Source of the DNA: Sphingosinicella sp. LHD-64
GTDB lineage: Bacteria; Pseudomonadota; Alphaproteobacteria; Sphingomonadales; Sphingomonadaceae
NCBI RefSeq assembly: GCF_031157375.1
Contig: NZ_JAVIFV010000003.1
Span: forward strand, 818,001-882,000
Length of the DNA stretch: 64,000 nt
Direction of reading: 5' to 3'
The first letter of the stretch is position 1. Each line of letters begins with the position of its first letter. Position numbers and translations under genes: made by a program. Below are positions 59,867-64,000 of the stretch, piece by piece. The notes under the pieces were generated by a model. The model was not told where the DNA came from and made no database searches. It was given only the letters and a program-made list of their open reading frames with translations.

Positions 59867-60331
59867 ATGAACGAGGAACGGAAGATCGAAGCAGAAGAGG
59901 TGGACGGCGTCGCGGCGCCGCCCAAGGCGCGCGTGGCGGATGTCGTGGAGACCTTCGAACGGAAGCGCGACTATCTCGAAGGCTTCCTGTCGCAGAAGCC
60001 GGCGGCGCTGACCGGCACCGAACCCGGTGGGGATCTCTACGAGGCGGTGATCGACGCGCTCAAGGAGATTTACGATCCGGAAATCCCGGTGAACATCTAC
60101 GACCTCGGCCTCATCTACAATGTCGAGATCAGCCCGGATCACCACGCCCGCGTCCTCATGACACTGACCACGCCGCACTGCCCGGTCGCCGAGAGCATGC
60201 CGGGCGAGGTGGAGCTGCGCGTGGGCGCGGTGCCGGGGATCGGCGATGCCGAGGTCGAGCTGGTCTGGGATCCGCCCTGGGATCCGCAGAAGATGAGCGA
60301 CGAAGCGAAGCTGGAGCTGGGAATGCTATGA
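59867..60331 (+). CDS. sufT: SufT / MIP18-family Fe-S assembly protein
   Basis: 154 residues. The DUF59 domain is at about residues 50-150 (AVIDALKEIYDPEIPVNIYDLGLIYNVEI, TLTTPHCPVAESMPGEVELRVGAVPG, VELVWDPPWDPQKMSDEAKLELGML), preceded by a charged tail. SufT proteins act in Fe-S protein maturation. The stop overlaps the sufA start (ATGA). Confidence 0.92.
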   Translation: MNEERKIEAEEVDGVAAPPKARVADVVETFERKRDYLEGFLSQKPAALTGTEPGGDLYEAVIDALKEIYDPEIPVNIYDLGLIYNVEISPDHHARVLMTLTTPHCPVAESMPGEVELRVGAVPGIGDAEVELVWDPPWDPQKMSDEAKLELGML

Positions 60332-60687
60332 GTGCCGAGACGAAAATCCGTGCGCGGCCCGCTGCGGTCATTCTGACGCCCGCCGCCGAGCAGCGCATCG
60401 CCGACCTGATGGCGAAGGCGCCCGAGGGCGCGATCGGCGTCAAGCTCTCGACGCCGCGCCGCGGTTGCTCGGGCCTCGCTTACTCGGTCGACTATGTGAC
60501 CGAAGCAGACCCGTTCGACGAGAAGATCGAGACGGCCGGCGGCACCTTCTACATCGACGGCGCTTCGGTCCTCTACCTGATCGGCTCGACGATGGACTGG
60601 CAGGAGGACGATTTCACCGCCGGTTTCGTCTTCGCCAATCCCAACGCCAAGGGCGCCTGCGGCTGCGGCGAGAGCTTTACCGTCTGA
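60328..60687 (+). CDS. sufA: A-type Fe-S carrier (SufA/IscA/ErpA family)
   Basis: 119 residues. A-type carrier with the three ligand Cys in RRGCSGLAY and GACGCGESF (C-x-C). The core VILTPAAEQRIADLMAK, GVKLSTPRRGCSG and DFTAGFVFANPNAKGACGC is typical. It carries Fe-S clusters from the SufBCD scaffold to target proteins. Last gene of the suf operon. Confidence 0.94.
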   Translation: MSAETKIRARPAAVILTPAAEQRIADLMAKAPEGAIGVKLSTPRRGCSGLAYSVDYVTEADPFDEKIETAGGTFYIDGASVLYLIGSTMDWQEDDFTAGFVFANPNAKGACGCGESFTV

Positions 60688-60725
60688 CCCCTTCCCCTGA
60701 CGCGACCGTCCGCTAAGAAGGCCGG

Positions 60726-61826
60726 ATGCGCATCGGAATCCTGACGGGGGGCGGCGACGTCCCGGGGCTCAACGCCTGCATCCGCTCGGTCGTGCTCTCC
60801 GCCGACGATCTCGGCTGGAAGGTGACCGGATTCCGCCGAGGCTGGGAAGGGGTGATGGGGATCGACCCCGCCGAGCCCGCCAGCATCGGCGAGCACAGCC
60901 TGGCCCTGAACCGCGAGACGGTGCGCGGCATCGACCGGATGGGCGGCACCATCCTCCACACCTCGCGCACCGATCCCCGCACCCGGCCGGAGGGCGACCG
61001 GACCGGTCACGTCCTCGACGTGCTCGAAAAGCTCGGCATCGACGCGATGGTCACCCTGGGCGGCGACGGCACCTTGCGCTTCTCGGCCCATCTCGCGGCG
61101 CAGGGCGTGCCGGTCGTCTCCGTCCCCAAGACGATGGATAATGACGTTTACGGCACGGATTATTGCATCGGCTTCTCCACCGCCGTCAGCCGCTCGGTCG
61201 AATCGATCAACGCACTGAGGACCACCATCGAGAGCCACGAACGGATCGGCGTGATCGAGCTGTTCGGCCGTCGCAGCGGCGAGACGGCTTTGCTCGCCGG
61301 CTTCCTCGCCCAGGTCGATCGCACAGTGATCGCGGAAGTGCCCGCCGATCTCGACGTGCTGCTGCCTTTGCTCGCCGAGGACAAGGCCTCCAACCCCGCC
61401 CATTATGCGATGTGCGTGATCTCCGAGGGCGCCAAGATCGGCGGCGAGGCGTCGGGCGACGGCGACATCGCCAAGCCGGCGGCCGAGCGCAACGACGGCA
61501 GCGTCGGCCAGCGGCTCGGGCGGGAGATCACCCGCCGCCTCGGCAGCGGCGCGGTCGTCCAGGAGCTCGCCTACCTGATGCGCGCCGGCGAACCCGACGC
61601 GATGGACCGGATGGTCGGCTTCGCTTTCGGCGCGCTCGCCGTCCAGCTCCTCAATCGTGGCGAGAAAGGCCGCATGGTGACGCTCACCGACGGCAATTAT
61701 AGCCACGTACCCGCCGACACCCTGCTCCAGGGCAAGAAGTCGGTCGACGTCTCCGCGCTCTACGACAAGGCCAGTTATCGCGCCCGGCTGATGCGCGTCG
61801 AGGGCATGCCGATGTACCTTTACTAG
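60726..61826 (+). CDS. pfkA: 6-phosphofructokinase
   Basis: 366 residues. PFK-A family: MRIGILTGGGDVPGLNACIR, the TLGGDGTLR motif, PKTMDNDVYGTDYCIGFSTAV (catalytic Asp), and the sugar-phosphate region ELFGRRSGETALLAG. At the two positions that tell ATP from PPi users it has Gly in GGDG and Lys in PKT. That combination points to the ATP-using 'mixed' group rather than classical ATP (Gly/Gly) or PPi (Asp/Lys). It lies 39 bases after sufA, with GAAGG upstream. Confidence 0.9.
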   Translation: MRIGILTGGGDVPGLNACIRSVVLSADDLGWKVTGFRRGWEGVMGIDPAEPASIGEHSLALNRETVRGIDRMGGTILHTSRTDPRTRPEGDRTGHVLDVLEKLGIDAMVTLGGDGTLRFSAHLAAQGVPVVSVPKTMDNDVYGTDYCIGFSTAVSRSVESINALRTTIESHERIGVIELFGRRSGETALLAGFLAQVDRTVIAEVPADLDVLLPLLAEDKASNPAHYAMCVISEGAKIGGEASGDGDIAKPAAERNDGSVGQRLGREITRRLGSGAVVQELAYLMRAGEPDAMDRMVGFAFGALAVQLLNRGEKGRMVTLTDGNYSHVPADTLLQGKKSVDVSALYDKASYRARLMRVEGMPMYLY

Positions 61827-61904
61827 GAGCGGTTGCGCCGCCCGAAAGGCTTTGCTAGAGGCCCCGCTTCCTACCGGCGCCGGGACTTCTCGGCGGCATC
61901 ACGT

Positions 61905-61991
61905 GCGGTCGTGGCGGAACTGGTAGACGCGCAGCGTTGAGGTCGCTGTGGCCGAAAGGCCGTGGAAGTTCGAGTCTTCTCGACCGCACCA
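61905..61991 (+). tRNA. tRNA-Leu (anticodon GAG)
   Basis: 87 bases including an encoded CCA. The acceptor stem GCGGTCG pairs with CGACCGC (61981-61987), with A discriminator and CCA at 61989-61991. The anticodon stem CAGCG/CGCTG holds loop TTGAGGT with GAG at 61939-61941. A long variable arm (GTGGCCGAAAGGCCGTG) is diagnostic of a class II tRNA. The T arm contains GTTCGAGTC. It reads CUC and CUU. Confidence 0.95.
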
Positions 61992-62053
61992 TCATTTGGG
62001 TAGTTCGGCCAAAGGCCGAACCGCAACGTCCGGGGGACGTTGCGCCAAATGAT
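61991..62053. repeat. Three-way-junction palindrome just after tRNA-Leu
   Basis: Outer stem ATCATTTGG (61991-61999) / CCAAATGAT (62045-62053) encloses two perfect hairpins. These are GTTCGGCC-AAA-GGCCGAAC (62003-62021) and CGCAACGTCC-GGG-GGACGTTGCG (62022-62044). The first base of the outer stem is the last A of the tRNA's CCA. The geometry (outer stem plus two arms) matches that of the larger element at 17702-17972. It may end the tRNA transcript or be a mobile palindromic repeat. Confidence 0.75.
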
Positions 62054-62113
62054 CAAATAACCCCTCCGGTAATTCCTCCTTTGACGCGGCCGCAACCTAG
62101 TCCATGCAAGGCC

Positions 62114-63436
62114 ATGGACCCCGTCGCTCCGGCCACACCCAGGCGCGCCTTCGGCTTCTGGATCTGCCTGGCACTCGTCATCGGCAACATGATCGGTTCG
62201 GGCTTCTTCCTGATGCCCGCGACTTTGGCGCCGTTCGGCTGGAACGGGGCGTTCGGCTGGCTGGTGACGACCGCCGGCACGCTCTGCCTCGCCATCGTGT
62301 TCGGCAGCCTCGCCCGCACGATGCCACGGGCCGGCGGCGTCTACGCCTATTCGCGGGCCGCCTTCGGGCCGTTCCCCGCCTTCATCGTCGCCTGGAGCTA
62401 CTGGGTATCGATGTGGGTCGGCAACGTGGCGATCGCGACCGGCGTCGTTGCGCCGCTCAGCACCGTCTTCCCCGGAATCGGCGCCCATTCCGCCTGGGTG
62501 ACGCTGGCGCTGGTCTGGTCGCTCGCCCTGATCAACTGCCTCGGCGCCAGGACCGTGGGCCGGATCCAGCTCGTCACCACCATCCTCAAACTGCTGCCCC
62601 TGGCGGCGGTGGTCATCCTCGCCGTCCTGCTGCTCGGCGGTGGCGAGGCGCGGCTCCCGCCGCTGGAAGCGAGCGCACTGACCTTCACCGGCGCCACTGG
62701 GATCGCCGCGGCAGCGACATTGACGCTCTGGTCCTTCCTCGGCTTCGAATCGGCGACCGTGCCGGCCGAACGGGTCGAGGCGCCGGAGCGGGTCATCCCG
62801 CGCGCTACCCTGATCGGCGTTGCGCTAACCGGCGCGATCTACACCTTCGCCTGCTCGGCGGTCGCCTTGCTGATGCCGGCAGATCAAATCGCCCAGTCCG
62901 GCGCGCCGATGGCCGACTTCATAGGCCGCTACTGGGGCGGGCCTGCCGCGACGCTCATCGCCCTGTTCGCTGCGATCGCCGCGTTCGGCGCGCTCAACGG
63001 CTGGATGCTGATGCAGGGCGAGCTGCCCTGGGCGATGGCGAAGGACGGGGTGTTCCCGTCATGGTTCGCGACGCTCTCGCGCTTCGGCACGCCGGTGCGC
63101 GCCCACCTCGCAGCAACCACGCTCGTCACCATCGTGCTGGTGCTCAACAATGCGCGGTCGATGACCGATCTGTTCGGCTTCCTGATCCTGCTCGCGACCA
63201 GCGCCTCGCTCGTCGCCTATCTCGCCGCCTCGCTGGCAGCGATCAAGCTCCGGACCGGCACGACCGCCATGCCGGTCTTCGTGGTCGCGGCGATCTTCTC
63301 GCTCTGGGCGCTCTGGGGGGCGGGTTTCGAGGCGATCGGCTGGGGCGCGGTGCTGCTGGCGAGCGGAATCCCCGTCTACTTCATCGCCCGGACCAGCCGG
63401 CCGGCGGCGGAACCGCTTCCCGCGTCTGCGGAATGA
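62114..63436 (+). CDS. APC-family amino-acid permease
   Basis: 440 residues from ATG at 62114; the longer frame starts inside the tRNA and was not used. About twelve membrane helices. The first helix, WICLALVIGNMIGSGFFLMPATLAPFG, with the GSG motif is typical of the arginine/agmatine-antiporter and YjeH branch. ATLTLWSFLGFESATVPAERVEAPERVIPRAT (helix 6 region) is conserved. It transports an amino acid or amine; which one cannot be told. Its end overlaps the convergent Rieske gene by 56 bases. Confidence 0.85.
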   Translation: MDPVAPATPRRAFGFWICLALVIGNMIGSGFFLMPATLAPFGWNGAFGWLVTTAGTLCLAIVFGSLARTMPRAGGVYAYSRAAFGPFPAFIVAWSYWVSMWVGNVAIATGVVAPLSTVFPGIGAHSAWVTLALVWSLALINCLGARTVGRIQLVTTILKLLPLAAVVILAVLLLGGGEARLPPLEASALTFTGATGIAAAATLTLWSFLGFESATVPAERVEAPERVIPRATLIGVALTGAIYTFACSAVALLMPADQIAQSGAPMADFIGRYWGGPAATLIALFAAIAAFGALNGWMLMQGELPWAMAKDGVFPSWFATLSRFGTPVRAHLAATTLVTIVLVLNNARSMTDLFGFLILLATSASLVAYLAASLAAIKLRTGTTAMPVFVVAAIFSLWALWGAGFEAIGWGAVLLASGIPVYFIARTSRPAAEPLPASAE

Positions 63437-64000
63437 TCCGCCGGAGCTTCTGCGCGAAGCTCCTCAGGCACACCTCGCTCTCGCCCAGCGGCCCCGGCCG
63501 GTAGAGCGACGAGCCCATGCCCTGCTGGACGCGGCGGATCAGCACCGTGTCCTCGGCATTGACCTGCCGGTTGATCCGCCAGTTGAGATAGCGCGCTGCT
63601 TTCATCTCCCGCCGGTCGTCGGGCACCGCATAGCTGATCTCGCGGATCATCGTCTCGGTCGGCGAGACCGGTACGAAGTGCATGAAATCGACCTGGTCCG
63701 GATAGATGTCGAAAGCAACGTTCGGCCAGAGTTTGAAGTAGAGCCAGGTCCGCCCTCCGCCCTCGGGCAGCAGGCGCTGATAGGCGCGTTCAGACAGATT
63801 GGCCGATTCTCGCTCGACCAGCTCGCCCGACATGCGATCGACATGCGGCCCCGCCTCGATCGCATAGCTCGCGCCGAACAGGCGGGTGAGGCCGGGATGG
63901 GCAATGTCGATGTGGAGCCCGTCCGAATAATTGTCGGCGACATTCTTCCAGTTGACGTCGCGCGGCCGCATCGTGATCCGCCCGATCGCCTCAAGATCTT
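63381..64000 (-). CDS. Aromatic-ring-hydroxylating (Rieske) oxygenase, catalytic domain, partial
   Basis: The right edge cuts the gene; about 206 residues of its C-terminal part are in the window. The non-haem iron motif NVADNYSDGLHIDIAHPGL has the two His, and an Asp/Glu partner later. WLYFKLWPNVAFDIYPDQVDFMHFVPVSPTETMIREISYAVPD is typical of the alpha-subunit catalytic domain. The Rieske domain would lie beyond the edge. The family hydroxylates aromatics, betaines or related compounds. The first ATG visible (63971) is internal. Confidence 0.85.
   Translation of the reverse strand, partial: DLEAIGRITMRPRDVNWKNVADNYSDGLHIDIAHPGLTRLFGASYAIEAGPHVDRMSGELVERESANLSERAYQRLLPEGGGRTWLYFKLWPNVAFDIYPDQVDFMHFVPVSPTETMIREISYAVPDDRREMKAARYLNWRINRQVNAEDTVLIRRVQQGMGSSLYRPGPLGESEVCLRSFAQKLRRIIPQTREAVPPPAGWSGR

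Noticed and set aside
61937-62113. Upstream extension of the permease frame
   Set aside because: It begins inside tRNA-Leu and crosses the three-way-junction palindrome; the first family-like residues follow the ATG at 62114.

Overview
GC-rich chromosomal DNA, about two thirds G+C, from an alphaproteobacterium, most likely a sphingomonad (Sphingomonas and relatives). The grounds are a CBP3-type cytochrome bc1 chaperone, COQ9, a RibBX-type riboflavin enzyme, a suf-only Fe-S operon headed by an Rrf2 regulator, hexuronate catabolism that ends in Entner-Doudoroff-type steps, and a large CIRCE-like TonB-dependent receptor. There is no rRNA, no phage and no transposase. Palindromic intergenic repeats of several families are abundant.

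Layout. 0-2.1 kb: end of an unidentified gene, a secreted ThuA-cupin fusion and a membrane protein. 2.1-7.9 kb: malic enzyme (maeB), acyl-CoA ligase, bamE, bc1 chaperone and a YceD-type DUF177 protein. 7.9-10.6 kb: feoA-feoB-ssb behind a Fur box. 10.6-13.4 kb: diguanylate cyclase, COQ9 and an EamA transporter. 13.4-17.7 kb: riboflavin operon (small membrane protein, ribD, ribE, ribBX, ribH, GNAT) ending in an intrinsic terminator. RibBX carries an N-terminal helix-turn-helix, and a palindrome lies just upstream of its gene. 17.7-18.0 kb: a strongly structured palindromic element. 18.0-19.9 kb: exbD and tonB with AT-rich palindromic promoters, and a membrane protein.

19.9-30.3 kb: hexuronate / 2-keto-3-deoxygluconate (KDG) regulon: ExuT-like MFS carrier, MhpD-like enzyme, KDPG aldolase, altronate dehydratase, LacI-type regulator, DUF1993, kduI, kduD, kdgK and a Tat-type carboxylesterase. 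Three matching operators with an ACCGGT core precede the three catabolic units. The genes cover conversion of altronate or unsaturated uronate to KDG, then KDPG, then pyruvate and glyceraldehyde-3-phosphate.

30.3-35.7 kb: mutS-glnD. 35.8-38.6 kb: TonB-dependent receptor. 38.8-41.5 kb: infC and thrS. 41.5-42.5 kb: RES/Xre toxin-antitoxin pair. 42.5-48.5 kb: hydrolase, TPR protein, SIMPL protein, glyoxalases I and II with a cupin and a nitronate monooxygenase, and a tandem pair of secreted four-cysteine proteins. 48.5-53.1 kb: acyl-CoA synthetase, gamma-glutamyltransferase and pyrD.

53.2-60.7 kb: suf operon: rrf2, sufB, GNAT, an AT-rich orphan, sufC, sufD, sufS, sufT, sufA. Palindromic repeats of four families sit at nearly every gene junction, and one lies in frame inside sufC. 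60.7-64 kb: phosphofructokinase, tRNA-Leu(GAG) followed by a three-way-junction palindrome, an amino-acid permease, and the end of a Rieske-type oxygenase running off the window. All family assignments were made by eye; no database search was run.
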